Shown here piece by piece: positions 1-9,182 of a stretch of 64,000 nt of DNA. The DNA lies in contig JAFSCH010000111.1 in NCBI GenBank assembly GCA_017436865.1, forward strand, positions 1 to 64,000, in the 5' to 3' direction. The first letter of the stretch is position 1. Each line of letters opens with the position of its first letter. The notes under the pieces are model-generated. The model was given only the letters and a program-made list of their open reading frames with translations. It had not been told where the DNA came from and did not search any database. The stretch is from Lachnospiraceae bacterium (lineage in GTDB: Bacteria > Bacillota > Clostridia > Lachnospirales > Lachnospiraceae). A program made the position numbers and the translations under genes.

Positions 1-171
1 AACTGGCTAAATATCCGTTGCAATTTTACTTGCTGTTATAAAGGATTTGTTCTCTGAATTTTCTTTGAACGAGTTCCTTATGAACTCTTTTCTCAATAGA
101 ATTTTCAGGGTTGCATTACTGTTTATTTGTCAATGTTCTATGTTTGTTATCTTGTTCGACACAACTCTGTT
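1..171 (-). other. Probable leader of an rRNA operon running off the left edge
   Basis: No convincing gene lies here. Read on the minus strand, this stretch follows a near-consensus promoter (172-200). It contains a small hairpin (GAGTTC / GAACTC arms near 71-88) and loosely complementary CTGAAAATTCT / AGAAAATTCAG blocks. Strong promoter plus structured non-coding leader is typical of 16S rRNA leaders in Clostridia, but no 16S sequence is inside the window, so the assignment is inference. Confidence 0.45.
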
Positions 172-200
172 AGAATAACACATCATTTTGTCTTTGTCAA
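172..200 (-). promoter_or_regulatory. Strong sigma-A promoter, rRNA-like
   Basis: On the minus strand TTGACA (195-200) is followed by a 17-bp spacer and TATTCT (172-177). It reads away from cvpA into the non-coding leader at the window edge. Confidence 0.7.
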
Positions 201-220
201 CAACTTTTTTATTTTTTTGT

Positions 221-250
221 CTCTTAAAGAAATTTTTTATTTCTCAAGAG
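221..250 (-). other. Hairpin after cvpA
   Basis: Inverted arms CTCTTGAGAAAT / ATTTCTTTAAGAG lie between the cvpA stop and the promoter at 172-200. There is no U-tract on the minus strand, so a terminator role is uncertain. Confidence 0.3.
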
Positions 251-287
251 CGATTTTTATCTTATCATTTTGTCTTTCATCTGTCAA

Positions 288-776
288 CTATATTTTTAAA
301 AATTTTTGAAGTATTAAAATCAATCCATTTGTTTTATATAATAGCGACAAAAATACGCTCTGATTTACTTGTTCCATTAACCACTCTTGTATTCCAAACG
401 GATTCATTACCGCAATAAAAAGAAATACCAGCCAAATAAATATAATAGCCTCCACAAAGCCCAATATCATTCCTGCTACTTTATCAAGGCTATGTATTAC
501 CGGCAATTTACTTACAAGCTTACAAGAATCTAATATTAATTTGCCAATCCTATGAAAAATACGCAAAACCGCAAGCAATATAAATGCCATCAATACATTA
601 ATATAGCTTCCTTGCAAAAAGTTTCCAATTCCTTTTGCCAATATTACTAATACGATAATCCCCAACAGTGTGGTCACCAATCGCATAATCCCTTCTATCA
701 ATCCTCTTTTAAATCCTACAGCGCCTCCTGTTAGCATTGAGACTATCACAATAATCCAAACTATATTTATACTCAT
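288..776 (-). CDS. CvpA family membrane protein
   Basis: A 162-residue hydrophobic protein of the CvpA (colicin V production) family. Four membrane segments are visible at about residues 4-22, 33-52, 56-75 and 102-125. The glycine-rich GGAVGFKRGLIEG stretch after the first helix is typical of the family. The start is set by an AGAGGT ribosome site just upstream. The gene begins 8 nt after the stop of the beta-propeller gene, so both are probably co-transcribed with the LysM gene before them. CvpA proteins in Firmicutes have been linked to envelope and cell-division functions, but nothing here shows the specific role. Confidence 0.8.
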   Translation of the reverse strand: MSINIVWIIVIVSMLTGGAVGFKRGLIEGIMRLVTTLLGIIVLVILAKGIGNFLQGSYINVLMAFILLAVLRIFHRIGKLILDSCKLVSKLPVIHSLDKVAGMILGFVEAIIFIWLVFLFIAVMNPFGIQEWLMEQVNQSVFLSLLYKTNGLILILQKFLKI

Positions 777-784
777 TTTTACCT

Positions 785-2002
785 CTATTGTAATTTTATC
801 ATCTGTATACTGTCATTTGTTACCAATATATATCTTTCTATGTTTCCTAATGGAAGAATACACTCTATCCTCTCTTTGAAGACCCCTTCGTACTTTACCT
901 TACCTTCCCAGTCATAAATACTACACTCATCTTCATTGTAGATAAGAATGGCTTCTTCACAAAACACAATTTCACTATACTCTTGATTAAAATGTATTGT
1001 TTTTTCTTTGTTCCCTAAAGCATCATATATGTCAAGAGAATATGTAGACTCTCCTGTCATATTTCGAAAAACAAGTCCTACATACTTTTCATTATAGTAT
1101 ACACTTTGTATTTGATTATTAATCATAATATTGGCAATATTTTCTGGTTTTTGGCGTCCCTGATAAAACATCAAACGATTATCTGCTACTGCAAACGCAC
1201 TTTCGTGATTCATAAATTCAACCACAGGAACGATTGCATCTGCATATCCATAACCTGCTACCAGATTGTCTGTATAATTCTGCCCTACTGATAGAAAATT
1301 GTAAAATCCAACACTTGTAGACATTTCTCCGCCTTCCGCTTTCAGATAGGAAACTGCTACCTGACCGCCATCATCTGATATGTCTAACGCAACTGGATAT
1401 CCCGACTTACTCATGGTAGTTCGAAAATCCACAAGTTCTTCACCAGACACACTATAAAGACTGATTACTGTTACTTTGGAATCATCAAGCACTACTGCCA
1501 CCACTCCGTTTTCTGCAACACAAAAATCGCGAATCGGCATCGTGGTATCTATGCTTCCCATAATCTCTTCACTATTCGATACATATATCGTTCTTCCGTT
1601 ATAGTCACCTACCGCTACCACATTCTGACAGGTTCTCACCATCGGATTCTGCATCTCATAAGTCTGATTCCAGATTACCTTGCCATGATTATCAGTACAG
1701 CTCATACCATCCTTACTGTAAGTAAAAAGTGTTCCATTCAAATTCAGACTATGTGCTTCCGTTGATCTTTTCCAAGCATACTCTTGTTGTACCACATAGT
1801 CTGTATAAACGGTATTCTTCCAATCAAAATATGCATAAAGCGCTATCGTTGCTATAACACCTAGCACCGCACATATTTTATAAAACGTTACTATTCTATA
1901 TCTTGCAATCCGGCTATTCAAAGAACCACTTTCTTTTATTGGTTCTTTTTCTTCCTTTTTTACCAGAAATTGATTTCTCTTAAAGTCTTTTATATCTGCC
2001 AT
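785..2002 (-). CDS. DUF5711-type membrane-anchored beta-propeller-like protein
   Basis: About 405 residues. A short basic cytoplasmic N terminus is followed by one membrane helix near residues 36-58 and a long extracellular part with repeated beta-strand blocks of WD40/PQQ-like spacing. This is the architecture of the Lachnospiraceae DUF5711 family. The start at MADIKDF is preferred over an ATG four codons upstream because GAGG lies 7 nt before it. It sits between the LysM and CvpA genes in the same direction, which suggests an envelope operon. There are no catalytic motifs; a ligand-binding or scaffold role is only a guess. Confidence 0.65.
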   Translation of the reverse strand: MADIKDFKRNQFLVKKEEKEPIKESGSLNSRIARYRIVTFYKICAVLGVIATIALYAYFDWKNTVYTDYVVQQEYAWKRSTEAHSLNLNGTLFTYSKDGMSCTDNHGKVIWNQTYEMQNPMVRTCQNVVAVGDYNGRTIYVSNSEEIMGSIDTTMPIRDFCVAENGVVAVVLDDSKVTVISLYSVSGEELVDFRTTMSKSGYPVALDISDDGGQVAVSYLKAEGGEMSTSVGFYNFLSVGQNYTDNLVAGYGYADAIVPVVEFMNHESAFAVADNRLMFYQGRQKPENIANIMINNQIQSVYYNEKYVGLVFRNMTGESTYSLDIYDALGNKEKTIHFNQEYSEIVFCEEAILIYNEDECSIYDWEGKVKYEGVFKERIECILPLGNIERYILVTNDSIQMIKLQ

Positions 2003-2072
2003 GATAATCCTCATTTATCTTGTACTTACTTTAAAAATTCACAGTGTCAATGTGAACAGTATAACACTATTT

Positions 2073-3194
2073 TTAGGGAAGTAAAAGTGTTTGCCCGCAA
2101 AGAATGCTGTCTGGGTCAGTGATTCCATTTTGCAAACAAACTTCCTCCACTCTTTCTAAATTTCCATATACACTAACACAAATACTACGAAGTGTATCTC
2201 CTTGTTGGACTACATAATATTGCGGTATCGGTGCTGCTTCTGCAAGAATCGCAGTATCATCCGACACTTCTGTCACATCCGGTGTAATTGTTTCCTGTGC
2301 TGACATTGATTCTAGCTCATCTACTATTGTTTGTTCTTCTTGTATCCATTCTATAGAAGCTGATTCTATCACTGTTTGTTCCATTTCAATGGTATTTTCT
2401 TCTTCCACCATTCCCTCTGACGTCATACTTTCTTCAACATTCGCTTCCTCTACAATTTCTGTTTGAAACACCTCCTTTTGTTCTGAAAACAACGCCGTCG
2501 TTTCTATAAAATCTTGATTTTCTGTCATGGTTGTCACAATATAGGAAATCTTGTCCTCCATGTTTTTCATTTTATAATAATTATTTATACTTATTATTCC
2601 ATAAACTACAATGCATACTACAAATCCAATACTTAACACATTCATTGCATTCCACAAGAAACCAACTCTCACTTCTTCTTTATTGTATGCTTGCGCTATC
2701 CTGCCATACCTTACATTATCCTCCCGCTCCGTCCTACTACGATATTCTCTATGTTCCAGATTCCACTCAATAAGATAATTCTGCATTTCTTCATTTTGGT
2801 CATAATAAATATAAAAACTCTTAAAAACAATACTTCTTGCTCCTTCGCGAATTATTTCCATATTCATTTCCGATACACCATCACTATGTATGTTTGCTGT
2901 TCCCAAATATTTACTTCCCGAAAAAAACTGTGCCTCTACTTTTTCCGGTCTATCATACCTGCTTTCATACTGATATGCTCCTGAAACAACAAAAAAATGT
3001 TTTTCTTCTTCATCAAACTCATAACCGTACAGAAAAACTTTACAACCATTTTCATCCTCGTCATTTTTAATAACCTTTTTGATAAAAGTATGTACATAAT
3101 CTTCTAAGTACAACACATTCATCCCCATAGGATTTCCTACAGCCCTTGCATTTACCGGAATTTCTTTTCTATCATACTGCTGCCTGTCCATCAT
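2073..3194 (-). CDS. Membrane protein with C-terminal LysM domain
   Basis: A 373-residue protein. An N-terminal globular region (1-170) has no motif I recognise. One membrane helix lies at about 179-202, followed by an acidic Glu/Thr/Ser-rich linker (about 225-320). The C-terminal LysM domain (about 327-373) has the usual YYVVQQGDTL start and QTLLLP end. LysM binds N-acetylglucosamine polymers, so the C terminus probably contacts peptidoglycan outside the cell while the N-terminal domain stays cytoplasmic. It is first in a probable three-gene string with the DUF5711-like and cvpA genes. Confidence 0.65.
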   Translation of the reverse strand: MMDRQQYDRKEIPVNARAVGNPMGMNVLYLEDYVHTFIKKVIKNDEDENGCKVFLYGYEFDEEEKHFFVVSGAYQYESRYDRPEKVEAQFFSGSKYLGTANIHSDGVSEMNMEIIREGARSIVFKSFYIYYDQNEEMQNYLIEWNLEHREYRSRTEREDNVRYGRIAQAYNKEEVRVGFLWNAMNVLSIGFVVCIVVYGIISINNYYKMKNMEDKISYIVTTMTENQDFIETTALFSEQKEVFQTEIVEEANVEESMTSEGMVEEENTIEMEQTVIESASIEWIQEEQTIVDELESMSAQETITPDVTEVSDDTAILAEAAPIPQYYVVQQGDTLRSICVSVYGNLERVEEVCLQNGITDPDSILCGQTLLLP

Positions 3195-3276
3195 CCACCA
3201 CGCCTTTCACCAATTTTGCTTCTACTATAGCACGTTGTATCCGCAGAATTTGTCGAAGTAGTGTAGTCAAAAACAA

Positions 3277-3312
3277 AAAGAAGCTTCTGCATAAAAACAC
3301 AAAAGCTTCTCA
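3277..3312 (-). terminator. Intrinsic terminator after galM
   Basis: On the minus strand the arms AGAAGCTT / AAGCTTCT are followed by TTTTTGTTTTTG, directly after the galM stop codon. Confidence 0.75.
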
Positions 3313-3324
3313 TTATATTTCTTT

Positions 3325-4377
3325 TTACCAATTAAACTTATAGATTGTTACTGCTTCATAATCCTTACTTGGACCAAAAACAGAATTCGGGAATTTTTCC
3401 TGATTTATGGAATCCGGAAATACCTGTGTTTCTAAACAAAGTCCACTTCTTTTTCCATAGAATGCGCCATTTTTTCCACCAACCGGTGTTATACAGTTAC
3501 CTGCATAGAACTGGATACCTGGCTGGTCAGTATATACTTCCATACTTCTTCCGCTTGTCTCTTCAATAACCTCTGCAACTTTACGAATCGTTCCATCACA
3601 ACCATCAATAACCCAGTTATGATCATAACCTTTTCCAAGTTTGAGCTGAGCATTTTCTTCATTAATACGCTCACCTACCAAATGTAACTCTCTAAAATCA
3701 AACGGAGTACCTTCTACACTTGCTAGTTCTCCTGTCGGAATCAATCTCTCATCAACTGGTGTATATGCAGAAGCATTAATATAAAGCTTATGATTTTCAA
3801 TTTGGCCCGCGTCATGTCCCGCAAGGTTGAAATAGGAATGATTTGTCATATTAATGAGTGTATTTTTGTCTGCAGATACATGATATGCTAACTTAAGCTC
3901 ATTTGCATCTGTAAGGGTAATCGCAACTTTTACCTGTTTATTACCCGGAAATCCCATGTTTCCATCTGCATCTTCCATCGAAAACAAAACACTATTTTCA
4001 CCCTGTACTTCAGCATTCCACAATGCTTTATGATAACCAAGTTCTTCATGGCTATGTAAATTATTAGTACCATCGTTTGCAATAAGCTGGTACTTTACAC
4101 CATCTATCATAAAGCTTGCATTTGCAATACGGTTCGCACTTGGCCCAATAGTGGCACCAAAAAAGCTACCATTTGTAAAGTAACCCTCTACGGTATCATA
4201 ACCAAGCACAACATCTTCCTTCTTGCCATTCTGATCCGGAACAATAACATTTACAATATTCACGCCATAATTTGTTACTGTTACGACCATACCATTCTTA
4301 TTTTCTATGGTATAAAGCTTTACTTCTTGACCTTCTTTTGTACTTCCAAAATTTTTGCATGTTACTGCCATCCCCAT
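3325..4377 (-). CDS. galM: Aldose 1-epimerase (mutarotase)
   Basis: Interconverts alpha and beta anomers of galactose and glucose, the entry step of the Leloir pathway. Family landmarks are visible: the NNLHSH block, TNHSYFNLAG with the catalytic His, GYDHNW, and LETQVFPDS with the catalytic Glu. The frame is open to 4440, but the start is placed at the ATG cluster 4371-4383 because GAGAAAGG lies just before it. That gives about 350 residues, the normal length. It follows recR closely and shares its direction, so it may be the last gene of the dnaX-ybaB-recR string. It fits functionally with the beta-galactosidase (43 kb) and mgl transporter (59-63 kb). Confidence 0.9.
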   Translation of the reverse strand: MGMAVTCKNFGSTKEGQEVKLYTIENKNGMVVTVTNYGVNIVNVIVPDQNGKKEDVVLGYDTVEGYFTNGSFFGATIGPSANRIANASFMIDGVKYQLIANDGTNNLHSHEELGYHKALWNAEVQGENSVLFSMEDADGNMGFPGNKQVKVAITLTDANELKLAYHVSADKNTLINMTNHSYFNLAGHDAGQIENHKLYINASAYTPVDERLIPTGELASVEGTPFDFRELHLVGERINEENAQLKLGKGYDHNWVIDGCDGTIRKVAEVIEETSGRSMEVYTDQPGIQFYAGNCITPVGGKNGAFYGKRSGLCLETQVFPDSINQEKFPNSVFGPSKDYEAVTIYKFNW

Positions 4378-4443
4378 CATCATACCTTTCTCACTCTTGT
4401 TGTATGCATATTCTTGCTTTAAAATTTTCGCATACTTCATATA

Positions 4444-5040
4444 CTACAGTTCAACTCTACCTTCCAAGGCTCGAAGCAAGGTCATCTCATCAATACATTC
4501 CAAATCCCCACCTACCGGAACACCACTGGCTATTCGTGTTACTTTTACACCAGTCGGTTTAATCAGCTTGGAAATATACATTGCTGTAGTCTCGCCTTCA
4601 AGACTGGAATTGGTTGCAATAATAACCTCTTCAATATCCTCTTCCAATCGCTTTACAAGCTCTTTTAATTTAATATCTCCAGGGCCTACTCCTAACATAG
4701 GAGAAATCGCACCATGTAGTACATGATACACCCCTTCAAACTTATTTGTCTTCTCATATGCAGCCAAGTCTCGAACATTTTCAACCACCATGATTGTTTT
4801 ATGGTCTCTTTTCTCATTTGCACAGATTGGACAAATTTCTTTATCGGTTAAAGTATAACAGCACTGACAGTAATGTATATTTTTCCTTGCATCTACCATG
4901 ACTTGTGCAAAGCGCTCCACATGCTCTGGCGGCATATTAATAATATGCAGTGCAAGTCGTTGAGCAGACTTATTGCCAACACCAGGAAGCTTTGCAAACT
5001 GCTCAATCAATTGATTAATATATCCACTATATAAGTCCAT
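4444..5040 (-). CDS. recR: Recombination mediator protein RecR
   Basis: 198 residues, standard length. An N-terminal helix-hairpin-helix (LPGVGNKSAQRLA, about 16-28) is followed by a four-cysteine zinc motif (CQCC...CPIC, about 54-72) and a Toprim domain starting at TIMVVEN. RecR acts with RecF and RecO to load RecA on gapped DNA. Its start overlaps the ybaB stop by one base, as in the widespread dnaX-ybaB-recR cluster. Confidence 0.96.
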   Translation of the reverse strand: MDLYSGYINQLIEQFAKLPGVGNKSAQRLALHIINMPPEHVERFAQVMVDARKNIHYCQCCYTLTDKEICPICANEKRDHKTIMVVENVRDLAAYEKTNKFEGVYHVLHGAISPMLGVGPGDIKLKELVKRLEEDIEEVIIATNSSLEGETTAMYISKLIKPTGVKVTRIASGVPVGGDLECIDEMTLLRALEGRVEL

Positions 5041-5390
5041 TAGAAAGGAAATCCTCCACCAAGACCACCTGTCATCTTGCCCATAAGCTCGTTATTTGCT
5101 TCTTCTGCAAGCTTTAATGCTTCGTTTGTTGCTGCAATAATCATATCCTGTAAGGTTTCGATATCATCTGGATCTACTGCCTCCTCAGAAAGCTTTACAT
5201 TTAAAATCTCTTTCTTGCCGGATACCGTAACTTCAACAGCTCCGCCACCAGCCTTTGCTGTAAATTCCTTTGTTTCTAATTCCTTCTGTCCTTCTTCCAT
5301 CTGACGTTGCATTCTCTGTGCCTGCTTCATCAGATTATTCATGTTACCAGGCATACCCATTCCACCTGGAAATCCACCTCTTTTTGCCAT
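5040..5390 (-). CDS. YbaB/EbfC nucleoid-associated protein
   Basis: 116 residues. A Gly/Met-rich N terminus is followed by a coiled helix (MKQAQRMQRQMEEGQKEL) and the conserved core with GGGAVEV and DPDDIETLQDMI. These are small dimeric DNA-binding proteins. The gene lies between dnaX and recR, the canonical position. Confidence 0.94.
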   Translation of the reverse strand: MAKRGGFPGGMGMPGNMNNLMKQAQRMQRQMEEGQKELETKEFTAKAGGGAVEVTVSGKKEILNVKLSEEAVDPDDIETLQDMIIAATNEALKLAEEANNELMGKMTGGLGGGFPF

Positions 5391-5441
5391 TTTTATATCC
5401 TCCTAACTTATTTTTCGGTGTCACCTAGACCTATAGAACAA

Positions 5442-7001
5442 TTACTCTTCATCTTCAATCTCAATTTCCATATTGATGACTTGAGCCAAATCAACATAGC
5501 TTTCCTCAAAACGATGTCCTTGCTCTACACGTTGTACACGTATTTTTACTTCTTTTTGAATATGATTGGATATCATATCCTCCACTCGTGACTGATTCTC
5601 CGGATTACTCAAATAATCATAAGGTAATCCATCCTCTACTACCACGACCAGACTATTGTCTCCGCCAAGACTCAATTTTGCGTTTTTGAGATATACCTTT
5701 AATGGTGGAGAGGTTTGTGCAACAATGGAAAACCAATTGCTCACTATTTCCTTAATCTCCTCTGGTATTGCCTTTGGCAGTGGAACCTTTTCTGCTACAA
5801 TAGTCTCTGTTGATTGTATCGCAACTGGAACCGTTTGGACAATCCCTTTTTCCATTTTTTCTTCCAAATCCTGAATTCTTGCTACCACCGCATCATTGGT
5901 TGTTTCCATCGCAGGCTTGCAGAGCTTAATCAATGTCATTTCGATTAAGATTCTCTTTTGCGTTGCATATTTTACCTGTCCGGACAGCTCAGAAAAGATT
6001 CGAATATAACGCATAATCTTCTCTGCATCCATACTTTCTGCTTCTTCTCGCAGTTTTGCAAGATTATCACTGGAAACATCTATTACATCTTCAATATCTG
6101 CATCCGAAGTCTTAACAAGCAACAGATTTCTTAGATACCATGTTACATCTGTTACAAATTGCGACAGCTCTCGTCCTTGCATCACAACTTGTTCTAAGAG
6201 CGAAATACACCCTGGAATATCATGCGCTATAATCAACTCTAACAACTTACTAAATACTCCTGTATCAACCGCACCAAGCACATCCAAAACCTTGTCATAC
6301 GTCAGTTCTTCACCAAAATGAAACGCTATACACTGATCAAGGAGACTAAGCGCATCTCGCATAGAGCCATCTGCCGTCTTTGCTATATATTTTAACGCCT
6401 TTTCTTCAACTGCAACCTGTTCCTGCTGCATCAAATCACGCAAACGGTCTGCAATCGTCTCGATGTTAATTCTTTTAAAATCGTATCTCTGACACCTTGA
6501 TAAAATGGTAATAGGTATTTTATGCACTTCTGTTGTTGCCAATATGAAAATAACATAAGATGGTGGCTCTTCTAACGTTTTTAATAGTGCATTAAATGCT
6601 CCTATAGAAAGCATATGCACCTCGTCAATGATATACACCTTGAACTTTCCTTCTACCGGAGAATAGGATACCTCATCAATGATTTCTCGAATATTGTCAA
6701 CACCATTGTTCGATGCAGCATCGATTTCAATGACATTTACACTTGCTCCTGCTGCTATGGTCTGACAGCTTCTACACTGTCCACAAGGACTGCCCTTAAC
6801 CGGATTCTCACAGTTAACTGACTTTGCAAAAAGCTTTGCAATTGTGGTTTTTCCTGTTCCTCTTGTACCCGTAAATAAATATGCATGGCCAATACGGTCT
6901 GCCATAATCTGATTTCTTAATGTTGTTACAATGTGGTCTTGTCCTTTTACCTCTTCAAACTGATCAGGACGAAACTTTCTGTACAATGCCGTATACGACA
7001 T
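5442..7001 (-). CDS. dnaX: DNA polymerase III subunit gamma/tau
   Basis: 519 residues. This is the clamp-loader ATPase: Walker A GTRGTGKTT near residue 45, a zinc module (C-x8-C-x2-C-x2-C around CGQCRSC), Walker B IDEVHML near 125 and sensor SRCQRYDF near 165. The C-terminal tau-like part (about 360-519) is shorter than in E. coli, normal for Firmicutes. I see no slippery A-run that would suggest programmed gamma frameshifting. The start is supported by AAGGAG 6 nt upstream. I found no SRP RNA in the upstream gap, a common place for it in related bacteria. Confidence 0.96.
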   Translation of the reverse strand: MSYTALYRKFRPDQFEEVKGQDHIVTTLRNQIMADRIGHAYLFTGTRGTGKTTIAKLFAKSVNCENPVKGSPCGQCRSCQTIAAGASVNVIEIDAASNNGVDNIREIIDEVSYSPVEGKFKVYIIDEVHMLSIGAFNALLKTLEEPPSYVIFILATTEVHKIPITILSRCQRYDFKRINIETIADRLRDLMQQEQVAVEEKALKYIAKTADGSMRDALSLLDQCIAFHFGEELTYDKVLDVLGAVDTGVFSKLLELIIAHDIPGCISLLEQVVMQGRELSQFVTDVTWYLRNLLLVKTSDADIEDVIDVSSDNLAKLREEAESMDAEKIMRYIRIFSELSGQVKYATQKRILIEMTLIKLCKPAMETTNDAVVARIQDLEEKMEKGIVQTVPVAIQSTETIVAEKVPLPKAIPEEIKEIVSNWFSIVAQTSPPLKVYLKNAKLSLGGDNSLVVVVEDGLPYDYLSNPENQSRVEDMISNHIQKEVKIRVQRVEQGHRFEESYVDLAQVINMEIEIEDEE

Positions 7002-7034
7002 ACTTTACTCCTTCTTTTCTACCCTATATGTTTT

Positions 7035-7133
7035 GCTGCTTGTTTCCTTTTGCGCGCCCATAATAATCGAACAGGCTCTAGCCTGCTCGCCGTACCAAGC
7101 GCATGCAGCTACGCTGCTTGTTTCCTTTTGCGC
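7035..7133. repeat. Pair of 21-bp direct repeats enclosing a hairpin
   Basis: The same 21 bases occur at 7035-7055 and 7113-7133 (both start GCTGCTTGTTTCC and end TTGCGC). Between them is an inverted repeat CAGGCT / AGCCTG and the string AGCGCATGCAGCTACGCTGC. The tail CTACGCTGCTTGTTTCC loosely resembles the family A tail CTACGCTACAGCACTTTCC. Confidence 0.6.
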
Positions 7134-7146
7134 TTGTGTACATATA

Positions 7147-7175
7147 AATCGGGAAGACATGAAGCCTTCCCGATT
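7147..7175 (-). terminator. Terminator-like hairpin near pfkA/dnaX junction
   Basis: Perfect 10-bp arms AATCGGGAAG / CTTCCCGATT with a 9-nt loop, 22 bp after the pfkA stop. The U-tract is poor (TTTATATG). Confidence 0.55.
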
Positions 7176-7196
7176 CTGTAATCTCTCGTTACTATC

Positions 7197-8270
7197 TTAA
7201 TCTCCAAAGCTAATTCCTAACATTTTTGCTTCCTCGATAATAGAAGAATCCGGATCAACCATTTTCAGTTTTCCTGCAACATCTTCTAACGGAACCTTTA
7301 CTACTTCTCTATTTACATATCCTACCATATATCCATATTCACCCTTTAGGATAAGCTTAGCTGCCTCTGCTCCTAAACGACTGGCAAATACTCTGTCATA
7401 GGAATCCGGACTTCCACCTCTTTGTGTGTGCCCTGGAACGGTAACTCGAACCTCCATGCCGGATTTCTTCTGAATAAGGTCTGCAATCTCATAAGAGACA
7501 CTTGGATACTTAGAATTCTCCATAGCCTTCTTATATTCCTTTTTAGAAAGCTTTGCCATTTCCTTGGAAATAGCACCTTCTGCTACTGCAAGAATGGTAA
7601 ATTTGCTACCGCGTTCATTACGTAGTTTAATGGCATCAATTACTTTATCAATATCATAAGGAATTTCAGGAATCAGAATAATATCTGCGCCACCTGCCAT
7701 ACCTGCATTCAACGTCAGGAATCCAACCTTATGTCCCATAACTTCTACAATAAATACTCGTCCATGGGAAGCTGCTGTTGTATGAATCTGATCAATACAC
7801 TGTGTCGCAATATCTACCGCACTCTGGAAACCAAAGGTCATATCCGTTCCCCAAAGATCATTGTCAATGGTTTTCGGAAGCGTTACTACATTCAGCCCTT
7901 CTTCTCTTAAAAGGTTTGCTGTTTTATGTGTTCCATTTCCTCCAAGAACAACCAGACAATCCAAATTCAGCTTATGATAATTATGCTTCATAGCTTCGAC
8001 TTTATCAAGTCCATTTTCATCCGGATCACGCATGTTCTTAAATGGCATTCTAGAACTTCCAAGAATCGTTCCACCCTTTGTTAAGATTCCAGAAAAATCA
8101 GAAGCCTCTAATACTCTGTACTTTCCATAAATCAAACCTTTGTAGCCATCCAGAAAACCAAACAGCTCAACCTGCTCCTTGGAATTGAGTAATCCTTTTG
8201 CTACTCCTCGCATTGCAGCGTTTAATGCCTGACAATCGCCACCACTTGTTAACATACCGACTCTTATCAT
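7197..8270 (-). CDS. pfkA: 6-phosphofructokinase, ATP-type by motif
   Basis: 357 residues. Phosphorylates fructose 6-phosphate in glycolysis. N-terminal TSGGDCQALNAAMRG and the catalytic PKTIDND are clear. The phosphoryl-donor motif is GGNGT, with Gly at the position that is Asp in PPi enzymes, which argues for ATP. The Lys of PKTIDND is seen in PPi-dependent and in group III ATP enzymes, so this belongs to the mixed group III. GGAGG lies before the ATG. Encoded alone in its direction, before dnaX. Confidence 0.9.
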   Translation of the reverse strand: MIRVGMLTSGGDCQALNAAMRGVAKGLLNSKEQVELFGFLDGYKGLIYGKYRVLEASDFSGILTKGGTILGSSRMPFKNMRDPDENGLDKVEAMKHNYHKLNLDCLVVLGGNGTHKTANLLREEGLNVVTLPKTIDNDLWGTDMTFGFQSAVDIATQCIDQIHTTAASHGRVFIVEVMGHKVGFLTLNAGMAGGADIILIPEIPYDIDKVIDAIKLRNERGSKFTILAVAEGAISKEMAKLSKKEYKKAMENSKYPSVSYEIADLIQKKSGMEVRVTVPGHTQRGGSPDSYDRVFASRLGAEAAKLILKGEYGYMVGYVNREVVKVPLEDVAGKLKMVDPDSSIIEEAKMLGISFGD

Positions 8271-8331
8271 GTGAATTCCCTCCTTTGAGATTTATAAATA
8301 TTATATATTATTTTGTTATTATGAACAACTT

Positions 8332-8946
8332 TTAATCCTTTGATGAGTTTTTGGCAGAATCCTCCATTTGTACCGTTCCTGCAAATTCACGAATACGCTT
8401 GTCCGCATTTCTTTTATAATATCCTGCAAGAATTACCAAAACCAAATCAGAAATACCGTTATATATAAGACCAATTCCAATATAAATCATTGCCAATTCA
8501 AATGCTAGAAATGGATTTATAATGAGAAAAACAGCAAGCCCAAAAGTAATCAGTGTAGCAATTAATGCAACCCACCATCTCTCTACTCCGGAATTTTTAA
8601 TTTGAATCGTATAACCTAAATCTTGCACCGCATGCATCAGCAATACCATTCCAAGAACTGCCGGAATGAGTCCAAGAACAATCTCAGGTTTTGCGCAAAT
8701 CCAGATACCAAGTAATGCAAGAACAATGCCCATCATCATCTTAAATCTGCTAGAAAGCTCTTGTCTATTTCCTCTTAGATAAATTAACAATTGTATTGCT
8801 CCCATTAAGATAAGCGCTCCGCCAAGCATATAACACATGAGCGCTCCTGATAAATCTGGCCATACAACCAGCACAATTCCAAGTATTAAGGTAATAAATG
8901 ATGAAATAGAATAACTTTTCCTAATATCTTTCCATATATGAATCAT
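8332..8946 (-). CDS. DUF308 (HdeD-like) membrane protein
   Basis: 204 residues with about six hydrophobic helices in pairs (around 14-32, 34-54, 70-84, 88-105, 124-143, 148-172), the pattern of the HdeD/DUF308 family. Gly/Pro-rich turns such as LGIVLVVWPDLSG are typical. The C-terminal 30 residues are charged and cytoplasmic. Family function is poorly known; HdeD itself is linked to acid resistance. No operon partner is evident. Confidence 0.75.
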   Translation of the reverse strand: MIHIWKDIRKSYSISSFITLILGIVLVVWPDLSGALMCYMLGGALILMGAIQLLIYLRGNRQELSSRFKMMMGIVLALLGIWICAKPEIVLGLIPAVLGMVLLMHAVQDLGYTIQIKNSGVERWWVALIATLITFGLAVFLIINPFLAFELAMIYIGIGLIYNGISDLVLVILAGYYKRNADKRIREFAGTVQMEDSAKNSSKD

Positions 8947-9099
8947 ATACTTCCTCCTTCTGCCCTACTACCGCATTTCAGCAACAAACTTAGTCCTTTA
9001 CGAGCAGTTATAGTTATTTTACCACATATTGTTCCACAGTTCACGTTTTTCTCTTGTAAAAGTCAGAAAAAATTTTATACATTTTTCATAGTTTTTATA

Positions 9100-9128
9100 T
9101 TGCATTCGCTTTATATCTACAATATAAT
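9100..9128 (+). promoter_or_regulatory. Promoter of the XRE regulator
   Basis: TTGCAT (9100-9105), 17-bp spacer, TATAAT (9123-9128), about 50 bp before the start codon at 9183. Confidence 0.75.
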
Positions 9129-9182
9129 TTAATTAGTATTAGGAAAACATAATGAAATAGCACGAAAGACGAGGGATGAATT

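Noticed and set aside
7002..7196. Signal recognition particle RNA upstream of dnaX
   Set aside because: A common place for it, but the conserved SRP loop motifs are absent.
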